Shown one piece after another: positions 50,691 through 59,321 of a stretch of 64,000 nucleotides of DNA. Below the pieces are notes generated by a model that saw only the letters and a program-made list of their open reading frames with translations, searched no databases and was not told the origin of the DNA. Numbering within the stretch: the stretch's first letter is position 1; every line of letters starts with the position of its first letter. The DNA lies in contig JANXBT010000001.1 of NCBI GenBank assembly GCA_025060415.1, positions 68,313-132,312 on the forward strand. Direction: 5' to 3'. Made by a program: the position numbers and the translations under genes. Origin of the DNA: Candidatus Bipolaricaulota bacterium (GTDB lineage: Bacteria > Bipolaricaulota > Bipolaricaulia > Bipolaricaulales > Bipolaricaulaceae).

Positions 50691-52016
50691 ATGGAGCGGG
50701 ACAAGGATTTCGCGCAGAAGTGGCGGCAGGTCCTGAGCAGCCTCACCGACATGGTCCTGCGCGCCTGCCTCCCCGCCTCCCCGGACAAGGTGCGGTTTGA
50801 CCCGGAACGCCGCGTCCTCTTTTTGGAGCTCGACAGCGAGTTCAAGCGGGCCTACGTCCTGCGCAAGCTCCCCAAGCTTCAAGAGGCGGTCCAGCGCGTG
50901 CTCGGGGCCCAGGAGGTGAGGGTGGGGGAGCTCCCCCTCTTGGAGGCGCTGGAGAGGCCCGAGCCCAAGGTGCCCGGCGCGCAGATCGTGGTGGTGGGGC
51001 TGGGCAGCGGCGGGGTGAACGCGGTGGAGCGCATGCGCGCCGCCGGGCTTTCCGGGGTGCGGCTGGTGGCCATGGACACCGATGCCCAGGCCCTGGCCCA
51101 GGCGAAGGTGGCGGACCGCGTGCTTTTGGGGGCGGGCGCCACGGGCGGCCGCAGCGCCGGCGGCGACCCCGAGCGCGGAAAACAGGCCGCAGAGGAGGTC
51201 CTGTTCGACATCGAGCAGGTCCTCGCCGGGGCCCACCTCGTGTTCCTGACCTGCGGCCTTGGGGGCGGGACGGGCACGGGCGCCGCGCCCGTGGTGGCCA
51301 AGCTCGCCCGCACCCACGGCGCCCTCACCGTGGGCGTGGTGACCCTGCCCTTTTCCTTTGAGGGTTTGGTGCGGGCCCAGCGGGCCCAAGCGGGCCTGGA
51401 GCGGCTCAAACGCGAGGCCGATGTGCTCATCGTCATCCGCAACGACCGCCTCCTGGAGCTCTCCCCCGGCGTGCCCATCACCCGCGCCTTCGAGCTCGCG
51501 GACGCCGTGCTCCTCAAGGCCGTGCGGGGCATCTCCGACCTCGTCACCCTGCCGGGGCTCATCAACCTGGATTTCGCGGACGTGGCGGCGGTGCTGCGGG
51601 GCGCGGGCACGGCGGTGATGGGCATGGGCGAGGCCCAGGGCGAGGGCCGGGCCCTGAAGGCGGCCAAGGCCGCGGCCACCAACCCCCTCCTGGAGACCGG
51701 CTCCATCCAGGGCGCGCGCCGCATCCTCCTCAACATCTCCGGCGGCGAGGACCTCACGCTCGCGGAGGTCACGCAGGTCGCGGAGTTCATCCGCAAATCC
51801 GCAAGCCCCGAGGCGGACCTGGTGTTCGGCGCGGTGGTGCGCGGCGAGCTCTCGGGGAGGCTGGCGGTGACCGTGGTGGCCACGGACTTCCGCGAGGAGG
51901 CGCCGGAGGAGCGCCCGGGCCCCAAGCCCCCGCCCCGCCGGATCCCCCGCCGACCCCCCACCGAAAACTACGACCTCCCCGCGTTCCTCCGCCACCCGCC
52001 CGAGGAAAAGGAATGA
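50691..52016 (+). CDS. ftsZ: FtsZ with an extra N-terminal domain
   Basis: 441-residue tubulin-like GTPase that forms the division ring. Residues about 97-400 are a full FtsZ: T1 loop GLGSGGVNAV, GAGATGGRSAGGDPERG, the tubulin signature GGGTGTG at 191-197, and T7 loop INLDFADV near 291-298. The tail ends with the FtsA/ZipA-binding peptide DLPAFLR (428-434). In front are about 95 residues absent from normal FtsZ: KWRQVLSSLTDMVLRACLP, then RVLFLELDSEFKRAYVLRKL and LQEAVQRVLG. This pattern resembles DnaA domain I or DnaX domain V. No ftsA or mur genes are near. The M1 peptidase gene overlaps its stop. Confidence 0.9.
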   Translation: MERDKDFAQKWRQVLSSLTDMVLRACLPASPDKVRFDPERRVLFLELDSEFKRAYVLRKLPKLQEAVQRVLGAQEVRVGELPLLEALERPEPKVPGAQIVVVGLGSGGVNAVERMRAAGLSGVRLVAMDTDAQALAQAKVADRVLLGAGATGGRSAGGDPERGKQAAEEVLFDIEQVLAGAHLVFLTCGLGGGTGTGAAPVVAKLARTHGALTVGVVTLPFSFEGLVRAQRAQAGLERLKREADVLIVIRNDRLLELSPGVPITRAFELADAVLLKAVRGISDLVTLPGLINLDFADVAAVLRGAGTAVMGMGEAQGEGRALKAAKAAATNPLLETGSIQGARRILLNISGGEDLTLAEVTQVAEFIRKSASPEADLVFGAVVRGELSGRLAVTVVATDFREEAPEERPGPKPPPRRIPRRPPTENYDLPAFLRHPPEEKE

Positions 52017-53338
52017 GGGCCCTCCTCTTTCTTGCCCTGGGGCTTTGGGCCTCCGCCGCCCCCATCTCCTACGTCCTGACCCTGAAGGTCGCGGAGCAGG
52101 GAACGCTGGAGGGAAGCGCTCAGGTGACCTTCCCCTGCCCGGGGTCCTCGGAGTTCGTGTTCCGCCTCTACCCCAACCACTTCGGGCCGTTCCTTTCCGT
52201 GACCGGGGCCTGGGCCGAAGGGGCCCCAGCCTCCTGGGAGGCCCTGGACCCCACGGTGCTTTTGGTCCGCGCGCCCCGGCCTTGCCCGCCGACGGCCACG
52301 CTGGCCCTGGCGTTCGCCGGGGTTCTCCCGGATTCCTCCCATGGGTACGGGATTTTCTGGCGCCAGGAGCGCACCCTGACCCTGGCCCAGTTCTACCCCC
52401 TCCTGGCCCCGTGGGACGGGGGGTGGCGGGTCCACCCCACCTTCCCCTTTGGGGACAACCTCGTGGCCGAGGCCGCGGATTACGTGCTGACCCTGAGCGC
52501 CCCCCTGGGTTGGGTCCCGGTGGGGAGCGGGGAGGAAGAGGAGCTGGGGCCCGGCCTTTGGCGCCTCGCGGGGGAGAACCTGCGGGAGCTGGGCCTGGTG
52601 CTGGTGAAGGGCTTTGAGGAGGAGCGCCGTGCGCTTCCCGGGGTGCGGTTGCGCGCCGTTTTCCCGCCGGAGTTGCGTTTGGCCGCGGAAAGGGCGTTGG
52701 CGATCGCCGCCGAGGCCCTGGCCCTCTTTACCGCGCTCCTCGGCCCCTACCCCTATCCGGACCTGGATTTGGTGTTCGTGCCCCTGGTGGGCGCGGCCGG
52801 GGTGGAATACCCCCGCCTGATCCTCATCGACTGGGACTACGCCGTGGATCCGGAGCGCGACTTCTTCGCGGAGATCGTCGCGCACGAGCTCGCGCACCAG
52901 TGGTGGTACGGGGAGGTGGGCACGGACCAGGTGGCCGAGCCCTGGTTGGACGAGGGCCTGGCCACCTACACCTCCGGCCTTTACTTTGAGGCCCGCGGGG
53001 AGCTTGGGCGCCTGGTGGAAGCTTGGAGGGCGCGGTGGGCGCAGGCCAAGGTCCTGTTCCCCCGCGGAAGCGTGGGCTGCGCCCTCTGGGAATTCGCGGG
53101 GAGCCCCAACGCCCGGTGGAGCTACAGCGGCTACGCCTACAGCGGCGCGGCCCTCTTTCTGCACGAGGTCCGCACGCTCCTTGGGGATGCCGCGTTTTTT
53201 GGGGCCCTGCGGCGGTTCCGGGAAGAACACCGCTGGGGGCTGGCCGAGGCCTCGCGGTTTCTAGCTCTGCTGCGCGCGGCCGGCGGCCCCGCCCAAGCGG
53301 CCCTGGAGGGCCTCATCCGGGAGTTCTTCGGGCGCTGA
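52013..53338 (+). CDS. Secreted M1-family metallopeptidase
   Basis: 441 residues with a signal peptide (MRALLFLALGLWASAAP). Zinc ligands are His291 and His295 in VAHELAHQWWYGE and Glu314 in WLDEGLATYTS, with the canonical 18-residue spacing. VGAAGVEYPRLILID replaces the usual GAMEN exopeptidase motif. A beta domain lies before the catalytic part, and the long C-terminal helical domain of classical aminopeptidase N is missing, so the protein is about half the usual size. The ATG overlaps the ftsZ stop as ATGA. It probably degrades or processes peptides outside the cytoplasm. Confidence 0.9.
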   Translation: MRALLFLALGLWASAAPISYVLTLKVAEQGTLEGSAQVTFPCPGSSEFVFRLYPNHFGPFLSVTGAWAEGAPASWEALDPTVLLVRAPRPCPPTATLALAFAGVLPDSSHGYGIFWRQERTLTLAQFYPLLAPWDGGWRVHPTFPFGDNLVAEAADYVLTLSAPLGWVPVGSGEEEELGPGLWRLAGENLRELGLVLVKGFEEERRALPGVRLRAVFPPELRLAAERALAIAAEALALFTALLGPYPYPDLDLVFVPLVGAAGVEYPRLILIDWDYAVDPERDFFAEIVAHELAHQWWYGEVGTDQVAEPWLDEGLATYTSGLYFEARGELGRLVEAWRARWAQAKVLFPRGSVGCALWEFAGSPNARWSYSGYAYSGAALFLHEVRTLLGDAAFFGALRRFREEHRWGLAEASRFLALLRAAGGPAQAALEGLIREFFGR

Positions 53339-53342
53339 AGGG

Positions 53343-54023
53343 TCAAGACCGGCCGGGGACGCCCAGGCCGGGGATGCGCGTCCGGTTCTCCACCCAACGC
53401 AGGGCCACCGTGAACAGGAGGATCAGGGCCAAATAGAACAGGGCCGTGACCACCAAAACCTCGAACATCCGGAACTCTTTGGTGCCAATGGTCCGGGCCC
53501 GGCCCATGAGGTCCAACATCCCCACCAGGTACACGATCGCGGACCCTTTGATCATGTACACGAGCTCGTTGGACCAGGGCGGGATCACGAGGCGCAGGGC
53601 CTGGGGGAGGATCACGTAGCGGAGGGCCTGGAGGCGGGTGAGGCCGATGGCCCGGGCCGCCAGCATCTGCCCGCTTTTCACCGATTGGATGGCGCCCCGG
53701 AAGTACTCGGCCTGGTAGGCCGCGGTGTTCAGGGTGAGGGCCAAGAGGCTGGCGAGGAACGGGCTGAGCCGGATCCCTAGAGCGGGGAGGCCGTAATAAA
53801 GGCCCATGAGCTGCACCAGAAGGGGGGTTCCCCGGAAGAAGTGCACGTAAGCCGAGGCCAGGCCGTAGAGGGGGAGGAGCGGGCCCTTGGCGTACACGCG
53901 GAGGAGCGCGAGGGCGAGCCCGAGGACCGCGCCCAGGGCCATGGAGAGCCCGGTGAGCTCCAGGGTCAGGGCGAGCCCCTGGGCGAGGTCGGGAAGCCAC
54001 TTCCACTTGAAGACGAGGTTCAC
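53343..54023 (-). CDS. Polar amino acid ABC permease (second)
   Basis: 226-residue inner-membrane permease of the HisM/GlnP family. [26 protein letters not shown] and the segment [23 protein letters not shown]-like at about 60-80 are family marks. The EAA loop is [42 protein letters not shown]. It is last in the operon and overlaps the ATPase gene by four bases. It forms the membrane channel with the other permease. Confidence 0.92.
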   Translation of the reverse strand: MNLVFKWKWLPDLAQGLALTLELTGLSMALGAVLGLALALLRVYAKGPLLPLYGLASAYVHFFRGTPLLVQLMGLYYGLPALGIRLSPFLASLLALTLNTAAYQAEYFRGAIQSVKSGQMLAARAIGLTRLQALRYVILPQALRLVIPPWSNELVYMIKGSAIVYLVGMLDLMGRARTIGTKEFRMFEVLVVTALFYLALILLFTVALRWVENRTRIPGLGVPGRS

Positions 54024-54766
54024 CCCTCCCCTCCGTAGAGCTCGGTGATGCGGCGGAGGAACTCCGCGGTGCGGGGGTGCTTGGGGTGCTTGAAGAGCTG
54101 CTCCGGGGGCCCCTGCTCCACGATCACGCCCTTCTCCATGAAGATGATCTCATCGGCCACGGAGCGGGCGAAGCCCATCTCGTGGGTCACCACCAGCATG
54201 GTCATCCCGCTTTTGGCCAGGTCCACCATCACGGAGAGCACCTCCCCGATGAGCTCGGGGTCGAGGGCGCTCGTGGGCTCGTCGAAGAGGATGAGCTTGG
54301 GGTCCATGGCCAAGGCCCGGGCGATGGAGACCCGTTGCTGCTGGCCGCCGGAGAGCTCCGCCGGGTAGGCCTTGGCCTTGTCCGCAAGCCCCACCCGGGC
54401 CAGCTCGCGCAGGGCCCGCTCCGTGGCCTGCTTCTTGGGCAGGCCCTTTACGCGCATAAGGCCCAGCCGCACGTTGTCCAGGGCCGTAAGGTGCGTGAAG
54501 AGGTTGAAGTCCTGGAAAACAAAGCCGATCTGTGCGCGGATCTTGTTGATGTCCGCCTTGGGCGAGGTGATCTCCACGTCCTCCAGGAAGATGCGGCCCC
54601 GGTCGGGCTCGGTCAGGCGGTTGATGCACCGCAGGAGCGTGGACTTCCCCGTGCCCGAGGGCCCGATGATGACCTTCGTCTCCCCCTTCTCCAGGGAAAA
54701 GGAGATCCCTCGCAGGACCTCCTCGCGGCCGTAGCGCTTGTGCAGGTCCTCCACCCTAAGGAGCAT
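54020..54766 (-). CDS. Polar amino acid ABC transporter ATPase
   Basis: 248 residues of the GlnQ/HisP family. Walker A is [17 protein letters not shown], the signature is [15 protein letters not shown], and Walker B is [14 protein letters not shown]. The H-loop is [20 protein letters not shown]. Ends [15 protein letters not shown] are typical for GlnQ. It lies between the two permease genes. Confidence 0.95.
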   Translation of the reverse strand: MLLRVEDLHKRYGREEVLRGISFSLEKGETKVIIGPSGTGKSTLLRCINRLTEPDRGRIFLEDVEITSPKADINKIRAQIGFVFQDFNLFTHLTALDNVRLGLMRVKGLPKKQATERALRELARVGLADKAKAYPAELSGGQQQRVSIARALAMDPKLILFDEPTSALDPELIGEVLSVMVDLAKSGMTMLVVTHEMGFARSVADEIIFMEKGVIVEQGPPEQLFKHPKHPRTAEFLRRITELYGGEG

Positions 54767-54769
54767 GCC

Positions 54770-55447
54770 TCACCTCCGCGCCTCGAGGCCAGGGATGCGG
54801 AGCCTCTTTTCCAAAGCTCCCAGGGCGAACAGCCCCCCGTAGGTGACGCCCAAAAAGAGGAGGGCCACGGTGAAGTACGCCGGGAGGGTGAGGGGCAGCT
54901 CCACGACGCTCAGGGCGCGCGCCCGCTGCAGGACCTCCGCCACGCCCACGGCGTAGGCCAGGGTGGTGTCCTTGAGGACCACGGCGAACTCGTTGCCCCA
55001 GCCGGCCAGAGAAAGCCGCAGCGCCTGGGGCAGGAGCACGAAGCGCACGGCCTGGAATTTAGAGAGCCCCAGGGCGCGGGCCGCGAGCATCTGCCCGGCG
55101 GGCACGGCCCGCAAGGCGCCCCGGAAGATCTGGGCCTGGTAGGCGGCGGAGCGCAGGCCCAAGGCGAGCACGGCTGCGGCAAACGGCGAGAGCCTCACCC
55201 CGAACCGGGCCGGACCGAACCAAAAAAGCAGGAGCAGCAGAACCTCGGGGATGCTGCGGAAAAGCCAAACGTAGGCGGAGGCCGCGTACCGCAAGGGCCG
55301 GCTCCCGTAGACCTCCAGGATGGCCAGGAGGATCCCTAGGACCAGGCCCAGGGCCAAAAGCCCCCCCAAGAGGGCGAGGTTGAGGGAAAGCCCCTGGAGG
55401 AAGGAGGGAAGGTTGGTCCAAACCTTAAGCCAGGGCTCGAGGGCCAA
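54770..55447 (-). CDS. Polar amino acid ABC permease (first)
   Basis: 225-residue HisM/GlnP-type permease. Family segments are LALGLVLGILLAILEVYGSRPLRY, YVWLFRSIPEVLLLLLFWFGP and the EAA loop ARALGLSKFQAVRFVLLPQALRLSLAGWGNEFAVVLKDTTL. The start is taken as TTG at 55447, since no ATG or GTG precedes the first membrane helix. It is separated from the binding-protein gene by a perfect hairpin. Confidence 0.9.
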   Translation of the reverse strand: MALEPWLKVWTNLPSFLQGLSLNLALLGGLLALGLVLGILLAILEVYGSRPLRYAASAYVWLFRSIPEVLLLLLFWFGPARFGVRLSPFAAAVLALGLRSAAYQAQIFRGALRAVPAGQMLAARALGLSKFQAVRFVLLPQALRLSLAGWGNEFAVVLKDTTLAYAVGVAEVLQRARALSVVELPLTLPAYFTVALLFLGVTYGGLFALGALEKRLRIPGLEARR

Positions 55448-55452
55448 GGGAA

Positions 55453-55477
55453 GGGGGAGGCCCTAGGGGCCTCCCCC
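55453..55477 (-). promoter_or_regulatory. Intercistronic hairpin, amino acid binding protein to permease
   Basis: A perfect 11-bp inverted repeat of GGGGGAGGCCC type (55453-55463 with 55467-55477, loop TAG on the plus strand) lies between the binding-protein stop and the permease start. No T run follows. It has the same placement as the hairpins in both peptide-type cassettes. Confidence 0.6.
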
Positions 55478-55484
55478 GCCGGCG

Positions 55485-56339
55485 TCAGGGGCTCCGCTCC
55501 CGCACCTTGGCCGCCAGGCACGCCGCGTACCGCACGGGGTCCTTCTCCACGGTGAGGATGGGGATGCACGCTTCCCAGGCGGCCTCGATGGCGTCCAAAG
55601 GGTTCCCGAAGTAGGCGGCCACGAGGTTGTCCCACGCCCCCGTCTCCTTGAGCTTGCGCATTCCCCGCTCGATGCGCGGCAGGATCCTCTTGGGATCGCC
55701 CTTGGCCACCAGGAACCCGAACTCCTCGTAGGTCTTAATGATGCCCACGATGAGGAGCTTGCCGGGGTACTGGCGCACGGCCTGCTCGGAGGGCGCCTGG
55801 TCCTGGATCACCGCGTCGATCCGGCCCGCCAAGAGGTCCATGATGGCCTCCGGGTAGGTCTCGTAGAGGATCAGCTGCACGGCCACGCCCTTGGCGAGGA
55901 GGTTTTCTTCCACCCAGAGGGCGCCGGTGGTGCCGCGCTGGGCGCCCACCCTTCGCCCGGGCAGGAGGGCGGTGATGATGTTCAGGCCCGAATCCGCCCG
56001 CACAAGCACCGTCTGGTCCGAAGCCCAGTAGGGCGAGGAGAAGTCCACCACCTGGGCCCGCTCCGCGGTGATGGTGAACCCCGAGGCTCCAATATCGACC
56101 ATGCCGGCGAGGACCGCGGGGATGATGGAGTCGAAGGCCAGGTTGAGGATCTCGATCTCGTACCCCTCCAGGACGGCGATCATCCGCATCACATCGAGAT
56201 CGAACCCGAGGTACTGCCCCTTGGCCGAGACCCACTCGAAGGGGGGCCAAGCGAGGTCCGAGGCCACGATGAACTTCTCCGCCCCAAGCCCGGCCAGGCC
56301 CAAGGAAACCGCGGCCAAAATCGCCCAAATCCTGCGCAT
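55485..56339 (-). CDS. Polar amino acid ABC substrate-binding protein
   Basis: 284-residue secreted family 3 binding protein with a signal peptide (MRRIWAILAAVSLGLAGLGA). Ligand-site motifs are IVASDLAWPPFEW, YLGFDLDVMRMIA, GASGFTITAERAQVVDFSSPYW and GRRVGAQRGTTGALWVEE. These fit polar amino acids such as glutamine, arginine or histidine, but the exact ligand cannot be read. A cysteine pair near the C-terminus (EACIPIL, YAACLAAK) could form a disulfide. The start at 56339 has GGGAGGTGG. Confidence 0.92.
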   Translation of the reverse strand: MRRIWAILAAVSLGLAGLGAEKFIVASDLAWPPFEWVSAKGQYLGFDLDVMRMIAVLEGYEIEILNLAFDSIIPAVLAGMVDIGASGFTITAERAQVVDFSSPYWASDQTVLVRADSGLNIITALLPGRRVGAQRGTTGALWVEENLLAKGVAVQLILYETYPEAIMDLLAGRIDAVIQDQAPSEQAVRQYPGKLLIVGIIKTYEEFGFLVAKGDPKRILPRIERGMRKLKETGAWDNLVAAYFGNPLDAIEAAWEACIPILTVEKDPVRYAACLAAKVRERSP

Positions 56340-56450
56340 CCTGTGCCACCTCCCGAAAAGAAAAGTCAAAACACAATATACGCCGCCGCGCGCGCCCCGG
56401 TCAAGGGTCCTGGGCGCGGCGCTATAATCCCGCCCGTTTCGGAGGACTTC
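56340..56450. promoter_or_regulatory. Divergent promoters of the amino acid transporter and mobB
   Basis: Minus strand: TTGACC (56404-56399), 18 bases, TATATT (56380-56375), with GGGAGGTGG before the binding-protein ATG. Plus strand: a perfect TATAAT (56423-56428) and GGAGG (56441-56445) before the mobB GTG at 56451. The plus -35 is not clear. Confidence 0.6.
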
Positions 56451-56930
56451 GTGAAGGTCCTGGCCGTCATTGGGCATAAGGGCTCCGGAAAGACCACGTT
56501 CATCTGCCGGCTCATCCCGGTCCTGCGGGCCCGGGGCTACCGGGTGGGCACGGTCAAGCACGTGGGGCCCGAGGTGGAGCCGGACACCCCTGGGAAGGAC
56601 ACGTTCCGGCACCGGGAGGCGGGGGCGGCCCGCGTCCTCCTCTATTCCCAACGGCTGGGCGCCCTGTTCTGGGAGCACCCCGGGGATCCCCTGGAGGAGT
56701 ACCTCGCCCGCTACATGGGGGACCTGGACCTGGTGATCCTGGAGGGCTTCAAGGGCTCGGCCTTTCCCAAGATCGAGGTGTACCGAAGCGGCGAGCCCTT
56801 GGCCGGGCGCATCCCCGTTCTGGCGGTGATCGCGGATCGGCCGGCCCGCGTGCCCGACGGCATCCCCCTCCTCCCCCCCGACCCCGAGCTCGTCGCGGAC
56901 TTCCTCGAGGCCGAGCTCCTCGCCGCATAA
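56451..56930 (+). CDS. mobB: Molybdopterin-guanine dinucleotide biosynthesis protein MobB
   Basis: 159-residue P-loop protein thought to help MobA attach GMP to molybdopterin. The Walker A is GHKGSGKTTF near residue 8, and VGTVKHVGPEVEPDTPGKDTFRHREAGA is the MobB signature, with LDLVILEGFKGSAFPKIEVYR following. The start is GTG with GGAGG eight bases before. An MFS transporter and a C39-like gene follow on the same strand. A user of the cofactor may be the molybdopterin enzyme at 46.8 kb, although that family needs no guanine dinucleotide. Confidence 0.92.
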   Translation: MKVLAVIGHKGSGKTTFICRLIPVLRARGYRVGTVKHVGPEVEPDTPGKDTFRHREAGAARVLLYSQRLGALFWEHPGDPLEEYLARYMGDLDLVILEGFKGSAFPKIEVYRSGEPLAGRIPVLAVIADRPARVPDGIPLLPPDPELVADFLEAELLAA

Positions 56931-56934
56931 GGCC

Positions 56935-58107
56935 ATGGCCCTCCCCAGGGACGCGCGGCTCTTCCTCCTGAGCTCGGTCGTGGGGAGCTTCGCCGGCAGC
57001 TTCCACGGCCTCTATTTCAACCTCTACCTCAAGGACTTGGGGTACGGGCAGGACTGGATCGGCCTTCTTACGGCGATCTCCTCCCTGGTGGTGGTGGCCA
57101 CGGCCCTGCCCTTGGGGCTGAGCGCCGGCGCGATGGGCTACAAGCGCCTCCTCCTTGGGGGGATGGGCCTCCAGGCCGCGGGCATGGCCCTGCCTGCCCT
57201 CCTGCCGCGGCCGGGCTGGTTGGTGGCGGCCGCGGCGGTGGGCGGCCTGGGCGGGGCCATGGGGGCCGTGGTGGGCGGGCCGCTCCTGGCCGAGCTCGCG
57301 GAGGGCGGGGCCCGCGCCCGCCTCTTTGGGCTGCAAGCGGGCGCCTCCGTCCTGGCGGGCATGGCCGGCTCCGCCCTGGCCGGGGTCCTGCCCCGCCTCT
57401 ACGCCGCCCTGGGGGGCCTGCCCGCCCAGGGGCCGGAGGCCTACCGCGCCGCCCTCCTCACCGGCTTTTTCCTGTACCTCTGCGCGTTCATCCCCCTCGT
57501 CGGGCTGCACGGGGGGCGGAACTCCCCCGCCCTCTCCCTACGGGCCCTGCGGGGGTACCGGCGCTTCGCGGGCCGGCTGGCCCTCATCAACGTCCTCATC
57601 GGACTCGGGGCCGGCTTGATCCTCCCGTTCGTGAACCTCTTCTTCCGCCTGCGCTTCGCCTTGCCTGATCCCCTCTTGGGTCTGGTGTTCGCCCTGAACT
57701 CCCTCCTCATCGGGGTCGGCAACCTCGCCTCGCCCCTTTTGGCCCGCCGGTTCGGCCGCATCCGGGTGGTGGTGGCCTGCCAGGCCCTCTCCCTGCCGTT
57801 CTTCTTCCTGTGGGGGTACGTCCCCGTGGCCTCCCTCGCCATCCTGGGCTACCTGGTGCGCACCAGCCTCATGAACCTGGCCGGCCCCATGTTCTCCGTG
57901 GCCGTGATGGAGGCCGTGCCCCCGGAGCTCCGCAGCGGCGCCTCCGCGGTGAACACCGTGTGCTGGCAGGGCGGCTGGGCCCTGGGGTCCCTCATCTCCG
58001 GGTTCGTTCAGGTGCGCTGGGGGTTCGCGCCCCTCTTCCCCGCTACCGTCCTCCTTTACGCTGTGGCCATCGGCCTCACGTGGCGGTCCTTTGGGGAGGC
58101 CCCATGA
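56935..58107 (+). CDS. Major facilitator superfamily transporter
   Basis: 390 residues with about 12 membrane helices and no large loops. The N-terminal half has LFLLSSVVGSFAGSFHGLYFNLYLKDLGY and the loop GAMGYKRLLLGGMGLQAAG; the second half begins RFAGRLALINVLIGLGAGLILPF. RRFGRIRVVVACQALSLP matches the MFS repeat of the cytoplasmic loop. The substrate is unknown. It starts four bases after the mobB stop, and the C39-like gene overlaps its stop as ATGA. Confidence 0.85.
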   Translation: MALPRDARLFLLSSVVGSFAGSFHGLYFNLYLKDLGYGQDWIGLLTAISSLVVVATALPLGLSAGAMGYKRLLLGGMGLQAAGMALPALLPRPGWLVAAAAVGGLGGAMGAVVGGPLLAELAEGGARARLFGLQAGASVLAGMAGSALAGVLPRLYAALGGLPAQGPEAYRAALLTGFFLYLCAFIPLVGLHGGRNSPALSLRALRGYRRFAGRLALINVLIGLGAGLILPFVNLFFRLRFALPDPLLGLVFALNSLLIGVGNLASPLLARRFGRIRVVVACQALSLPFFFLWGYVPVASLAILGYLVRTSLMNLAGPMFSVAVMEAVPPELRSGASAVNTVCWQGGWALGSLISGFVQVRWGFAPLFPATVLLYAVAIGLTWRSFGEAP

Positions 58108-58895
58108 GGTTCGGCCTTTTCCTCATCCTGGCCTTGATCCTTTTGGGGTTGACCGGCCCCCGCGGGGCCGCGCCGGCCGCGCCCCCCAGCCGCCTCCTCG
58201 TCCTTGGGCTCCCGGCCTGGGGGCCGAGCTGGCTGGAAGAGGAGGGCCGAAGGATCCCCGCGGGCTGCGGCCCGGAGGCCGCCCGCCTCCTCCTTTGGTA
58301 TTGGGACGCTTGCCTGGGCCTGGACCTCGTGCGCCGCGCCCCGCAGAGGGCGCTGGCTGAGCTGCACCGCCTGATGGGGACCGTCACCGTGCTTTGGGAG
58401 GGGGTGGAACAGGGGCTCACCTGGCCTTGGAAGTTCGCCCAGGGCCTGGAGGCCTACGTGCGCGCCGCCCTCCCCGCGGCCCGCGTCCACACCCTCGGCG
58501 CCCCCCTGGACGAGCTCCTCCAAAAGGCCGTGGAGCTCCTGGCGCGCGGGAACCCCCCCGTGCTCCTGTTCGATTGGGAGGGCCGCGGCGGCCTCCTCCC
58601 CAACCACTACGCCCTCGTGGTGGGCTACGACCTCAAGGAGAGGGCGCTCGTGGTGAACCCCGGCTGGGGCTACCCCTTCCAGCTCGTGCCCTTGGCCGAC
58701 CCGGAGGTGGGGCCGGCGCAGCTCTTCTGGCTGGAGGGGCCGGGCCTGGCCCCCGCGCCCACCCCCCTGCCCGCTCCCCCCGAGGAGTGCCCCCGGGTGC
58801 GGGCGTACGGGACAAACGCGGGGTTCCTCCCGTGGTGCGGGGCCCGGCGCGCCGAAGGCCTGGGCCCCGGCCTAATCCGCCTCGTCTGGGACTAG
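58104..58895 (+). CDS. Secreted C39-like (papain-fold) peptidase
   Basis: 263 residues with a signal peptide or anchor (MRFGLFLILALILLGLTG). The catalytic cysteine is probably Cys55 in RRIPAGCGPEAARLLLWYW, and the histidine lies in LLPNHYALVVGYD, followed by LVVNPGWGYPF. This order matches peptidase C39-like domains. The C-terminal 30 residues hold two cysteines (EECPRVR, PWCGARR) likely to pair. Its last 24 bases overlap the convergent hydrogenase protease gene. It could be an envelope protease or a pseudoenzyme. Confidence 0.72.
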   Translation: MRFGLFLILALILLGLTGPRGAAPAAPPSRLLVLGLPAWGPSWLEEEGRRIPAGCGPEAARLLLWYWDACLGLDLVRRAPQRALAELHRLMGTVTVLWEGVEQGLTWPWKFAQGLEAYVRAALPAARVHTLGAPLDELLQKAVELLARGNPPVLLFDWEGRGGLLPNHYALVVGYDLKERALVVNPGWGYPFQLVPLADPEVGPAQLFWLEGPGLAPAPTPLPAPPEECPRVRAYGTNAGFLPWCGARRAEGLGPGLIRLVWD

Positions 58896-59321
58896 CTCGG
58901 GGATCTCCTCCAGCCGGCCCTCGGCCAGGATCCGCGCCAGCCGGGAAAGGGCCTCCGCCACCTCGGGGCTGATCCCCTCGCCCACCCCGCGCTCCTTGGG
59001 CTCCACCCCGATCAGGACCACGTGGGGGATGCCGGCCAGGCGCAAAAGCAGGGGCAGGGGGAGGCCATGGGTGGAGCCGAGCATGGCCGGGACGTGGTGC
59101 AGGGGGAGGCGGCGGATGCTCCCCGGCGGCAACCCCATCTCCGCGGCGTCCACCACCACCAGGAGGTCCGGCTCCAGGCTTTTGACCTTCCTGAGGGCGT
59201 TCTCCACGCTGGGGGCGGGGAGGGCCACCCAGCCCGGCCCGGCAAAGCCCTCAGCCAACCGCAGCCCCAGGGCGTCGTCGCGGCCAAGGGGGTTTCCGAT
59301 CCCCAAAAGGACCTTCTTCAA
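58872..59321 (-). CDS. Hydrogenase maturation protease-like protein
   Basis: 149 residues of the HyaD/HycI family that clip the C-terminus of NiFe hydrogenase large subunits. The signature is LLGIGNPLGRDDALGLRLAEGF with metal-site acidic residues, and a second acidic motif is VVVDAAEMGLPPGSIRR. HHVPAMLGSTHGLPLPLLL carries the expected histidines. The TTG start overlaps the stop of the FNR-type gene. No hydrogenase gene is in the window, so the target is elsewhere. Confidence 0.85.
   Translation of the reverse strand: MKKVLLGIGNPLGRDDALGLRLAEGFAGPGWVALPAPSVENALRKVKSLEPDLLVVVDAAEMGLPPGSIRRLPLHHVPAMLGSTHGLPLPLLLRLAGIPHVVLIGVEPKERGVGEGISPEVAEALSRLARILAEGRLEEIPELVPDEAD

Noticed and set aside
50691-50978. 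Shorter FtsZ start near residue 95
   Set aside because: No ATG, GTG or TTG with a ribosome binding site is evident there. The extension has protein-like composition, and a TTGACG/CAAAAT promoter precedes the long start.
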